The notes beneath the pieces are model-generated. The model had not been told where the DNA came from, made no database searches, and saw nothing but the letters and a program-made list of their open reading frames with translations. This document shows, in pieces, positions 1 to 9,284 of a DNA stretch of 29,164 nucleotides; position 1 is the stretch's first letter; each line of letters begins with the position of its first letter. A program made the position numbers and the translations under genes. The stretch is taken from positions 1 to 29,164 of the forward strand of contig CAJNOQ010001713.1 of assembly GCA_905250885.1 (NCBI GenBank), written 5' to 3'. The DNA is from Didymodactylos carnosus (Eukaryota; Rotifera; Eurotatoria; Philodinida; Philodinidae).

Positions 1-169
1 CGTTGTACAGTGGAACATGACTAAATAAAATAGGAAATCATGGGTTTTTTCATCCTGACGGTGATACAAGTTTGCGCGTCGCGGTTGCTCACCCTTAAAC
101 TTGAAGGTTCGCATTCTTATACCTTGATGAGGTTGTGGTCTCTAACATTTTAAACATTTACCATTTTCA

Positions 170-180
170 TTTCTTCCAGA
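170..180 (+). promoter_or_regulatory. Acceptor directly before BEN gene ATG
   Basis: A pyrimidine-rich tract ending TTCTTCCAG abuts the start codon at 180, leaving no 5' UTR within the exon. It could be the acceptor of a 5'-UTR intron, or a spliced-leader trans-splice acceptor as known in bdelloid rotifers. No spliced-leader donor was seen in this window, and no upstream coding exon could be supported in positions 1-169. Confidence 0.4.
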
Positions 181-2304
181 TGAGTCATACTTCTGTCAGT
201 CAACATCGTGGCACCAGTCGGACAAATGAAATTTATGCTTTAATACAAATGCCAAATTCTGAATACAAAATTGTACCAGTTGCCGATTGTAAAATATCTG
301 AAGATTATGATCATGTAACGTATAAAAACAAAAGTAATTTACAATTAATTTATACAGGCAAGTGAAATTATAAAGCAAATAAACCGCTTTACAAATATTG
401 CTCTTTGTTTAGGCATAAAATCGGAATGTGTACGACAATTAAAATTAATTACAAATGATACAACTGACTTTGAATATGGAGAGATTACTGGGGGTGGTAG
501 TAAACGTAAACATGTTGTAGATTTAGATGATTTGAACGTTTTGGATGCAACACAAGTGAAAAGTAAGACTGAAAATTTGAATGAATTAGTCTTATTAATG
601 TATTTTAGTGAGAAAAAAAAATAAGAAAAGAAAAGGTGATACACAATATCCCGGCGAAAAAAGAATTGATAAAAATTCAGATGCAATCACAAAATTATTT
701 AGTTCTCGTAAGTCGAATATTATCATTGCACAAACCAAGGCACTGACACTGAGCTCAGTTGACAAATAATTTAGTTTTTTTAGATACAACAAACTCAATC
801 ATTATCTCACCAAAACGAGCTAGTCCAGCCAGTTTACCACCATTACTGTTGAATAGTCTTAGCAGTGATCCTGCATCAACAAATGCACAACAAACTTTAT
901 TATCACTATTAACTCAGCATCCCACACAAGAACAACAATTACAATCAACACTGACACAACAAACACCATTATTCAAAAGTTCATCAAAAATAAAATTATT
1001 GAGAAATAAAAAAAAAACGAATACAAGTGCAAGTACAAATGATCCACTTTCACCACAACGAAAACAATCAAAGGAAAATCAACCGCCAGTTGTTATGAAT
1101 GATCGTGATATTCAAGAAGTATTTTTCAATGGTAAAATATGTAATTGGTGTATAGCGGACCACCCACTTTTCTAATTCTGTTGTAGAACTTGAAAATCGC
1201 TTAACAAAAAAAATAAAACCGATGGAACGACAACTAGAGATGTTAACGAACGTGGTATTAAATATTCGAGAAAATTTGCACAAGAATAACGATAAATTAG
1301 ATGGAATAATGTTACCAACGTTAAAAAAAATGAAGCAAAATGTTATTGACGTTAAGCAAGTAACGAGTTCATCTTCTTTAAACATCATGATCGTTCTACA
1401 TCAAAACGTCTTTTTTATCTTCACAGTGTGTATCTGGTAAAAGTTTAAAAAATGATGTACCGGTTCCACAAAAGTTAACATTGGTATGTTAGTATGGGAG
1501 TAAACAAAAGTAAAAATGCAAGAAAATGCATTAGGTAATCTAGCAGAGGACTTCTCTACAAAAAAAATTCATTTTGAACTGGTGCACACCAGTGCCATAA
1601 AGTAAGAAAACTATCTAAGTTTTATCGACATTCGTCCGGCACTGTCGCCAGTGCAAGAAAAGTATTATCAAGTATCAGAAAGAAAAGGAGTGAATCATAT
1701 TTGCTTTTCTAACATATTAACAATATTTTTGTTTTTTACAGATATACAAAGAGAAAAATGTTATGCGTCATAAAAAACCTACCACTACATGTTCAGCATT
1801 TGCTCGAAAAGTTGCAGCAGATATTTTTACGAGAGAAGATATTCTCAATTTGGAACATGTAAATAGCAGTGATCCACGTTGTAAAGTTATCGAAGGTAGT
1901 CTGACGTGCAAACCAATTTAGGACTTTGTTAATGTATTTTTTTCTTATCTTCAGAAGCAGTTTCAAAAGCATATGGATGGTCAACTGAAACTTATGAAGC
2001 CAAATATTCAGTATTGAGAAATTCATTAGTACAATTACGTCGAGATATTTTAGCTGGGAAATGTTTAAAAACTGCAGATCAATCTGAAGAAAATGGTACT
2101 GATAAACAAAATGATAATAATGAACAAGAACAAGTGGAAGTTGATAATGAAAATCAACAAGACGATCTAGATGAACGTACTAATTCGCATACTTCGTCTT
2201 CTTTGCAATCAAGTTCATGTTCGTCAGACGATGAAAAAGAATGTGCAGAAGAAGCAAATGGTGAGAAAAATGATGAATTATCATTAAGTAGTGGTAACAG
2301 TTAG
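180..2304 (+). CDS. BEN-domain protein, 502 aa, 8 exons
   Basis: Exons as read: 180-357, 413-562, 609-707, 784-1131, 1187-1359, 1427-1483, 1742-1895, 1955-2304 (stop TAG). Lengths sum to 1509 nt, exactly 503 codons, and every junction is in phase. The start is the ATG at 180, directly after an AG acceptor. Visible parts: an N-terminal segment (about residues 8-75) resembling the leading domain of some BEN proteins; a basic KR-rich patch at about 111-118 (RKKNKKRK) that could be a nuclear localisation signal; a Gln/Thr/Ser-rich linker encoded by exon 4; a predicted coiled coil in exon 5 (about 260-316); a BEN-like domain across exons 7-8 (about 345-405); and an acidic Asp/Glu/Asn/Ser-rich tail. 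BEN domains bind DNA and act in chromatin silencing or transcription, so a nuclear role is inferred. The gene is convergent with the channel gene. The domain assignment is by pattern only; the exon model is the firmer part. Confidence 0.82.
358..412 (+). other. GC-AG intron, 55 bp
   Basis: The exon ends CAG and the intron begins GCAAGT, a perfect extended match to the rare GC donor class, and it ends TTGTTTAG. No GT donor nearby restores the frame. Using GC joins residue 59 to 60 as a Gly codon (G|GC) and keeps the rest of the gene open. The unspliced frame meets TGA at 363-365. Confidence 0.75.
1742..2055 (+). other. BEN-domain coding segment (exons 7-8)
   Basis: Exon 7 reads AFARKVAADIFTREDIL, the amphipathic helix and FTRE/D pattern typical of the first half of a BEN domain. 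Exon 8 supplies AYGWSTETYEAKYSVLRNSL followed by VQLRRDIL, the later helices. The domain is split by a 59-bp intron (1896-1954). BEN modules are usually 80-100 residues, and this one is about 75-95 depending on boundaries. It is the only recognisable globular DNA-binding module in the protein. A profile search against the BEN family would settle it. Confidence 0.7.
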
Positions 2305-3086
2305 ATGTTTTTTTGGCAAGACTAACAGTTTTTTAAAATAGTGTTCTCCTTTCTTTATATCAGTGTGTTTAACCCCAAAAGTTAGAAACATTAGGCGTTA
2401 ACAAGAACAATTTGAGTTGTAAGAAGAAAAAAGCAGAGATTTTTGCTTATTTTCCTCAAACTAGTCAGAAGAGACAAATAGTCGAGAAAGTCCTTACTTT
2501 TAGTTCCATTGCAGCTCAAAATGACTATATGTTTCGCAATCTGATAACAGATTGATAGTAACAGTCAGAATAAGAGCAATTCAACTATAGACAGAATTAT
2601 CTTCATCTTTTCGTTCAGTCCTTTCCTAGTAGTTTTTTAATACTCTTTTGATATTAATTGCATGTACTTTTCTTTTTTTTCTGACATTTTCAATGTTGTT
2701 TTTACTATGATCTCACATTTTTTTACTAATCAATACTTTTTTTCTTCAACTGAAGAACTTATCTAGCATGTCGCATTTTTCAAGTGATGATTTCTTTTGT
2801 TTATTATTGTCTGTTTAGGCCTATTGTTGATTGTGCAATTAGTTTGCTACTTGATTACTAAAAGTTAAGATTAATAATAAGATACATTTTATGAATTTAT
2901 TCTAAGACAAAACAGATTAATATCTGGTCTAATCTATTACGAACTTTACTCTGCCGAAATTAATTTTGTTTGGTTATCAGTAATTTAATCCAATGATATT
3001 CTCAAAACACACGCCTTTAGTTAGAATGCATTGTGTTCTCGAAGACAAGACCGAGTAAAACACAATACATTACTTTCCGAAATAAT
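2305..3086. other. Intergenic, no gene seen
   Basis: AT-rich DNA 3' of the BEN gene. It presumably contains its 3' UTR and polyadenylation site, but no unambiguous AATAAA placement was found. No open frame or repeat worth calling was seen. Confidence 0.5.
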
Positions 3087-3444
3087 GGTTTTTAACTGTT
3101 GAATATCAGCATATTGGTCATTCGTCTTTGTACAATAATTTTACTATTTCACTTTAATTTTAACACTTTCAGTTCGAATCCTGCGTTATGATATATATTA
3201 TTAACGAATATTTCTAGTAGACTACAGTTTTCGTCAGTCTAACTTTCAAGTTTTAAGGATTATCAGTGAAAACGGTTGCTTTTAATTGAATATGACTTAT
3301 TGACGAAAACTGCACTGTTCACTACAAACATAATTAATAATATATTCCATCACGCAGGACTCAAACTGAGTGATTAAACTAAAAAATAAGGTTACTATTG
3401 AGACGAAGGATAAATATGCTGATGTTCGATTAATCGATCAACCT
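3087..3444. mobile_element. Foldback / MITE-like inverted repeat
   Basis: The left arm (about 3087-3240) and right arm (about 3298-3444) are inverted copies. Pairs include AATATCAGCATATT at 3102 against AATATGCTGATGTT at 3413, TCCTGCGTTATGATATATAT against a near match at 3340-3358, and ACAGTTTTCGTCAG against TTGACGAAAACTGC at 3301. Arms are imperfect, suggesting age. There is no coding capacity. Target duplications were not resolved, so the superfamily is unknown. Confidence 0.6.
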
Positions 3445-3474
3445 AGAGTGGAAACCAAAATTATGAAAATGCAA

Positions 3475-3790
3475 GACTCGCGCCATGACACTAGCGAATA
3501 ATTTGTGGTCGCGACATGACTTCGCGAGAATCTAAGACTCACAAAGCGACTTCATGATTCAAGCATGATCGCGATATGACATAAGTGATTTCTGGATAAC
3601 ATGCATTCAAAAATAGCGAATGAATCGCGATCGCGCTATGACAATCGCGAATTTAGCGTGATCATTCCTGGACCGCGACAAAAGCGCGATCATAAAACAA
3701 GACTCTTATTTCGCGATCATAACCATGATCGCGTTACGCGTACTTGCCGCGACTTTTTATCGCGACTGGGGCAAGAAAGTTGACTTGGGT
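3475..3790. repeat. CGCGATCATG-rich degenerate repeat block
   Basis: An island much richer in CG dinucleotides than its surroundings. It is built of irregularly spaced, both-strand variants of CGCGATCATG and TCGCGA (for example near 3571, 3625, 3683, 3711 and 3726). The spacing is not a clean tandem period. The only open frame (3601-3783) just translates the repeat. It may be a decayed satellite or the terminal region of an unidentified transposon. Confidence 0.5.
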
Positions 3791-4242
3791 TAAATGCTCT
3801 CATTTTCAACATGTTGCGGACACGACCGTGATTCTTCCCTAAAATAGATCGAATGCATCAGGAAGGTACTGATGCGTACTTGATCGTTTAGCGTAGCAGA
3901 TCGCTTTTCGTTAAAACTTTGTCCGCAGACAGAGCAATCCCGTTTACAAAATGTAGGAAATACAATGCGCAATGTAATTTTATTGTCAGTTAATAAGTCG
4001 CACCGTTTTCTTTGTAGTCAACATTATTTCTGTTTGTGTCTCCTGTGTTGTATCTTCGGTCTCCATTGTTTCTGTAGTAGTAGTAAAAGTGTCAATAGTA
4101 GTATCAGTAGTAGGATTGCTAATTGTATTGGAGAATTCGCTAATATTTCTTCTTGGTCTGGTGTCACAGGTGTGGCAAAGTACTGTATCCTCAGAGAGTT
4201 TTGTGATAGATCGAAAAAGTTATTTTCAACGTCTTTTCCCAC
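3790..4242 (-). pseudogene. Possible Cys/His zinc-finger protein relic
   Basis: Two open segments lie in the same minus frame (4242-4024 and about 4015-3790), separated by stops. The downstream one contains CKRDCSVCGQSF and, about 35 residues later, CPQH, a Cys-Cys...Cys-His spacing that could bind zinc, as in N-terminal fingers of some transposase-type proteins. The upstream one has a Leu/Ile run (from a CTA/CTG-type triplet stretch) that could mimic a membrane segment. There is no intact gene, and chance cannot be excluded. Confidence 0.22.
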
Positions 4243-4250
4243 AGTTGTTT

Positions 4251-5575
4251 AGAAAAAAATGACTTTTTCAAAAAAAAGACATTTTTTCCGACTCTCAAAC
4301 TATGCCCATTCGATTCCTCGTCAAAAACTGAATACGTCCATGTAGGTTTGGTCATGTCACACGCAATCGTCAGAAGGACAGTGAGAAAAGACTTTTTGAA
4401 AAACCCGTTTTTTGAGTTTTCTTATCTTTTCGACCTGAAGAATCATTTTTTCCAAACTTTTCGACACAGATTCTGAAAGCTGAAATCGCGGCCAGTAAGG
4501 TCTTGTGTATTTTGAGGTTTGTTGTCGCTTGCCTGAGCATCTAATCTGGGATAAACAAAGGTGAGCCATTTTGGCCATTTTTCGATAGATGGCGGTTTTC
4601 TCGGTCAAGAAAAATTTTTTTTTCCAGATTTTGACCTCATATTCATTATTAGCATTAAATTCTGCGTCTAGTGATGTGTCACGTAACCACTTTCAAAAAA
4701 AATATATTTTCGATGTTACAAAGGGGAACCGCAGCCTTAAAATTCTTGAAAAAAGTGAAAGTGAGTTTTTTAAAAATCTGAATCGACAGTTTTGTTCAGA
4801 ATTTGATGCTGATTTCAACCGTGTAATTTTTATTCGAAAAAAATCGAGGCCACAAAACCGCCCTATCCGCCTCCCTCCTTTAGTTGGCATTTTCTTAGGA
4901 TGTATATGATGAAAGATCTTTCGCACCACAAATACTCCTAGGCTGGCTGCAGGATCTCTCCACGAACTTCGTAATGACTTTCACCAGATTCAGCGTCATT
5001 TGTCACCTATTCCCTGCTAATTTCACAGCTTTTGAATGAAACTGAGAGAGTTAGTAGTAAACCGCTTCGCCGTTGCCACCGTTCTTTCAAATAAAAGTAG
5101 GATCGTTCGAGAGAAAAGAACAATTTTTTATTTGGAGCTTTAACTTTGTTCTACGTTTTAAGGCGGTGTGAATGGTGTCAGATTCAAATGTCCAGCGCTT
5201 TACGGAAACGACTTGATGCCTTTTTGAGGAAGGGTGCTCCTTTTTGGGCATCTTTTGGAAATGAACTTTTTTGGACGATTTCTCGCGCCTCAGAAAAATT
5301 AAAATACACTTTTCTATACCCACTGTCATCTACTGATTCCGAAAAATCACATTGGGAAGGTTCGGCGACCTTCTGCAGCTAAGATATTACGTGTTTTCTA
5401 AACCCTCGAAATTTTTCGGAACAATGGAGCCTTACTATTTTTCGATTTTTGTCGAGGAAAACGCGTACTGAAATTTTTTAACTATAATATTCATGATCAG
5501 TGTAAAATTCTGCGTCGAATGAGCTGTACTTGAGTCAAAAATAATATCCTGCTCGATCTCTGAATTAGTGGAATC
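4251..5575. other. Intergenic, low-complexity, no gene
   Basis: AT-rich DNA with many A- and T-runs. Short open frames on both strands are rich in Phe/Lys/Ser and overlap one another, as expected for non-coding sequence. A segment of about 45 bp near 4640 recurs in diverged form near 5495 (both include AAATTCTGCGTC), so part of this is old dispersed repeat. Confidence 0.5.
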
Positions 5576-6072
5576 TTACAGCAACAACAGCAACTTTGTC
5601 ATCAATCAAGAAAGAACCGAATATACCGTCTGCATGAAAAACATCATATATTCAAGGTTGAGTTGAATACAACGAGCTTTCCTTTTGCTGAATGATTCCT
5701 GTTTTATAGGTGACGGAAACTTTATTCTGGACGATCTTACAAATATGATTGACGAAGATCTGATTTACAATTCCTCTAGCTCTATTTTGTGTAAGTATTT
5801 GCTATTTTTGGTCGAATAATCTTATATATCCTTGTCGTTCGCCTTTTAGAAAATGATGCTCAATTACTTCAATCAATTACTTAGCTTGTGACTGTTGTTG
5901 AGATGTTGAAATATTTTCGTTCAGAATTATGTATTTGTTTACTTATTGCACTGGCATTCTTTTTTATTTTATAACATTATTAAATAAAATATCATTGGTC
6001 CTTGACTGCATCTTTTTCGTACGTTTGTTAGTTGCTGACGTTTTTTTTTCGTAACTTTCTTTTTCTCGTAGT

Positions 6073-6291
6073 AACCAAGCCCTTGGTATTTGGTCAGAAA
6101 CTTTTTCGAACCATACAGACCGATAGAGCTAAGACTTCGCAGGAAAATAAAATATCTTCCGGCTGTCGATAATGCTTTTTTATCCAACTACAGTCGATTT
6201 ACGAATGGATGCAAACGGCGTGAGAATTACCAAAACATTCCGATAAAAATCCGGTGAAAAATTTTCTGACCAAATACCAAGGACTTGTTTT
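6073..6291. mobile_element. Short terminal-inverted-repeat element
   Basis: CTTGGTATTTGGTCAGAAA at 6082 and its inverse, TTTCTGACCAAATACCAAGG at 6263, form inverted repeats of about 30 bp with one or two differences, bounding about 150 bp of unique sequence. There is no coding capacity. It is likely a non-autonomous DNA transposon. Outer ends and target duplication were not resolved. Confidence 0.5.
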
Positions 6292-7331
6292 CTAGCCTTC
6301 AGGTTTTCCACAAACCCTATTATCAACTTTTCTCATGAAACGGCGATATGCACCTCATGTGATAGAATCGGGCTATTCAAGAGAGTATTCAGATTTGTTT
6401 CAGCGTTTACTGAAAAATAAAAAACAACGGAGTTCTTGTGATTATGACATACTGTATTGCATATATAACACCCAAACGCTTCTTTTAGTTATCTCTAATA
6501 ACTGGCCCCACCTGTCTGGATATTCTGACCAACTCACTTTGTAGAGAATTTCAGAGGCTATCCAGTGGCACGTTTTGGAAAAATGTTTAATTTTTCATCA
6601 TGGTAGAAAAATGACTATATTACCAAAATCAATTCTACAAAAAGTTGCATTTTACCGCAGTAATGATTTGATCTAAAATACCATTTGTGCCCAATTTCCA
6701 GATTTAAAGATACTTGTATTCGATCATATTCGACGTGCGCTACCTTTGAATATAGACTGATTACTTACCCAGAATGAGTAAAAACGATCATGTCTTTTCA
6801 AATAACAATAATAATAATACTTGGCGAAAATCCATTATTCTAACTGCTGTTTTGAATCTAAAATCTTTCTGAATATGCGATATTGTTCAGCATTTTCTGC
6901 TCTTTCGAATGAGATATTGATCCAAAACTTTGAAGGAAAATTGCCGATTTTATTGATAAAAAACTAAAAAATCGTGATTTTTTCGACTTTTTCCGCAAGT
7001 TTTTTGGAAAAATCTGATTTTTCCATCAAAAAAAACGTATTGAAGGAGGAAAAGGTTTTTCTATACTTAATCATGCCTGAAAAATCGATTTGAAATAGTT
7101 TTTGACGACGAAAAAGAATTATTTAGAGCTTTGTCTGTTTCGGTCATTTCCAGCTCTGATTATTGTGGGGCCATTTTGATCCCGAGGTACATCGATTTTG
7201 TCATTTTTAAACAATGCATCACGAATTGTTTGCTCTATTAAAATTTCAAAACTCTATTATGAATTTCCGTTTGGTCGCTTAAAATCTTCAGGTTTTTCCG
7301 CAAAAACCTCAAAATTTTAGTATAATATTTC
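6292..7331. other. Intergenic, no gene seen
   Basis: AT-rich sequence with a short AAT microsatellite near 6802-6816 and repeated TTTTTCC/GGAAAAA tracts. The open frame at 6335-6544 has no recognisable features. Confidence 0.45.
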
Positions 7332-8196
7332 TTTGCGACTAGGCATGCACCAATACCAATCATTATTGAAGATATTATACAATATTATTGGCTATCCAAT
7401 AATATTGTGTCCCAGTATTATTGTATACCCAATCTGTTGGGACCAATAACATTGGTCACTCAATAATATTGTGTACAATAATATTGGGTAATATTGGGTT
7501 CGCAATACACTGGATTCCAACTTTTTAACCTTAATAGCATTGACCTTCATAAAAACGTGAGGAAGCATATCCCGATCGGGATTAGGCATGTACTGATTAA
7601 CAATCGATATTAGGGCATCCAGCAAAGTTGTTCCGAATCAGATTTCAAAACGCACTTAGAGTTGCCGAATGTCTCATTTTGTAGAAAAATGTTTGCTCTA
7701 CTAAACTAAAGTGCAAAAAGACATTTTAGTGTTATCTGCGACAGAAATATAAGCATCAAAAACTGAGCAAAATTGCGAAAAAAGCGACTGGCGATTATTT
7801 TCTATGATTATAGTGCGTTTTCGATTTATTGTATTTTCTCTATATATAACATTAAAATTTTTGTAGCACTTCAGTTTGGTAGAGAAAACATTTTCCTACA
7901 AAATGAAGCGTTCGGCAGCTCTGAGAGCTTTTTATAACTGATTTGGAACGACTTTGCTGAATGCCCTGATATTAATTCTTAATCGGTGCATGCCCAATTG
8001 GGTTATTTTTTGATTCAGAACCGGATATAAAGCATGATTCCGTACTGTAAACGTAGGCCGACCTCAAGTGACCCATATCCAATAATATTGCGAAAACCCA
8101 ATATATTGGATGACCGATAATTATTGGTCCCAATAGATTGAGTGACCAATATTATCGGGACCCAATATACTGTATTGGTGCATGCCTATTTGCGAC
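7332..8196. mobile_element. hAT-like MITE (outer), interrupted by a second MITE
   Basis: The termini TAGGCATGCACCAATAC (from 7340) and its exact inverse ending at 8188 are flanked by a perfect 8-bp duplication, TTTGCGAC (7332-7339 and 8189-8196). An 8-bp duplication plus TAGGNATGCACC-type ends is the signature of hAT elements. The arms are dominated by alternating CCAATAATATTG/CAATATTATTGG blocks, so the element is strongly palindromic. With the inner insertion and one copy of its duplication removed it would be about 427 bp, matching related copies here. No transposase is encoded. Confidence 0.88.
7583..7996. mobile_element. hAT-like MITE nested in another
   Basis: A 414-bp palindromic element with ends TAGGCATGTACTGAT and ATCGGTGCATGCCCA. 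Flanks ATCGGGAT (7575-7582) and ATTGGGTT (7997-8004) look like a decayed 8-bp duplication (6 of 8 match). Subterminal arms share AGGGCATCCAGCAAAG and its inverse near 7963. The 5' arm also shares GTAGAAAAATGTTTG-like sequence with the 11743-12159 copy, so both belong to one family. It lies wholly inside the 7340-8188 element and therefore inserted later. Confidence 0.75.
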
Positions 8197-8514
8197 TACT
8201 ATTTTACCTTTAAAATATTTTTAAATGTAAAATTTTGTTCTGTTTTGTGCGCTCTTTCGAATGAAATGTCGTTCAAAAAACGGTTTTATACATAAAAGGC
8301 TGAAATTGGTCAGTTTTCGAGTTTTTTAGGCATGATCTTGGAAAAACTTGATTTTTTCCAGAGAAAAATGACTTATAAGATTTTAAAAAGTTTCGTCACC
8401 TCAGTTTTCCATGACGAATCGAATGATGTAACTTTTAACAAAATCTGTTTTTCGCGATTGACAGGTATACTCGATAAGCTCGTGGAGGCTCTCTTAGTAA
8501 TTAGATGCCGTTAA
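8197..8514. other. 3' flank of channel gene
   Basis: AT-rich, gene-free sequence immediately 3' (on the minus strand) of the channel stop codon at 8515-8517. It must hold the end of its 3' UTR. The 60-codon plus-strand frame here has no support. Confidence 0.4.
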
Positions 8515-9284
8515 TTACATTTTTTCTTTAATTAATTTATCAAATTTCGAGCATATTTTTTCATTCATTTGTTTCATATATACTTGTATATCTTTAATGT
8601 CATTTTGTATTTTTTGAATATCTTCTTTGGTTTTTTCTTGATCAAAAGCAATATTATCTAATTGTTCTCGATTAGAATCATCTGTTGATTGTTCATCGCA
8701 TAATTCTTTTTTTTTATTACCTTCAAAAAATCGTTTCATTGCTTCAAATGGTTTGTTATACCATTTTATTTTATGTGGTAGTACAACTTCATTTCTATTT
8801 TTTTGTGCAAAATATTGTAATAATTTCATTGGCATTATAACTTCATATTCACTTATCAATATAATTCTTAATTGACTACGTTTAAATTTGGCACGACTCA
8901 TCATTGGTCCAATTTCACCAACAGCAAAACCTATCAACAGATTATTTATCAATATAAACATTAATGATGCGTAAATAACATATATAATGAACGTAATTGG
9001 ACGATAGATAGGTAAGCCAGTCGCATCTGTGTACATATGAGATTCATAACCAACATCGTTTAGCATTATGTAAGAACGAATTATCGATTCGATCGGTGTT
9101 ATGAATATAAGTTGATTCTGTAATAGCATGTAATAGGGAAAGCCAAATGATACAACTAATAACAATAGAATGGGAAAAAACCATAGAAAATTTGTTATTA
9201 TTATTTCTAACATCGCAATAAATAAACCGTGTGTGGGAGTAAATTGAATATATGTTACTAATGTTAACCATGATAGTAATATAC
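8515..9284 (-). CDS. TRPA1: Channel exon 9: S4-S6, pore, coiled coil
   Basis: Acceptor TGCTTTTTTAG then ILLSWLTLVTYIQF (S4), IAMLEI, S5 (ITNFLWFFPILLLLVVSFGF), pore helix and filter (SIIRSYIMLNDVGYES), and S6 (ITFIIYVIYASLMFILINNL) ending NLLIGFAVGEI. The tail has a heptad-like helix (EDIQKIQNDIKDIQVYMKQM) and stops at TAA 8515. The segment lines up without gaps against the corresponding TRPA family region, which fixed the acceptor choice. Confidence 0.95.

Noticed and set aside
3601-3783. 60-codon plus-strand frame.
   Set aside because: It merely translates the CGCGATCATG repeat block and has no recognisable domain.
5576-5890. Three exon-like segments (about 5582-5656, 5710-5790, 5850-5884) with good donor and acceptor sequences and a readable LDDLTNMIDEDLIYNSSSS stretch.
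   Set aside because: The phases do not join: no frame of the first segment fits the second, and joining the second to the third creates TAA at the junction. It may be a gene relic, but I cannot support a gene.
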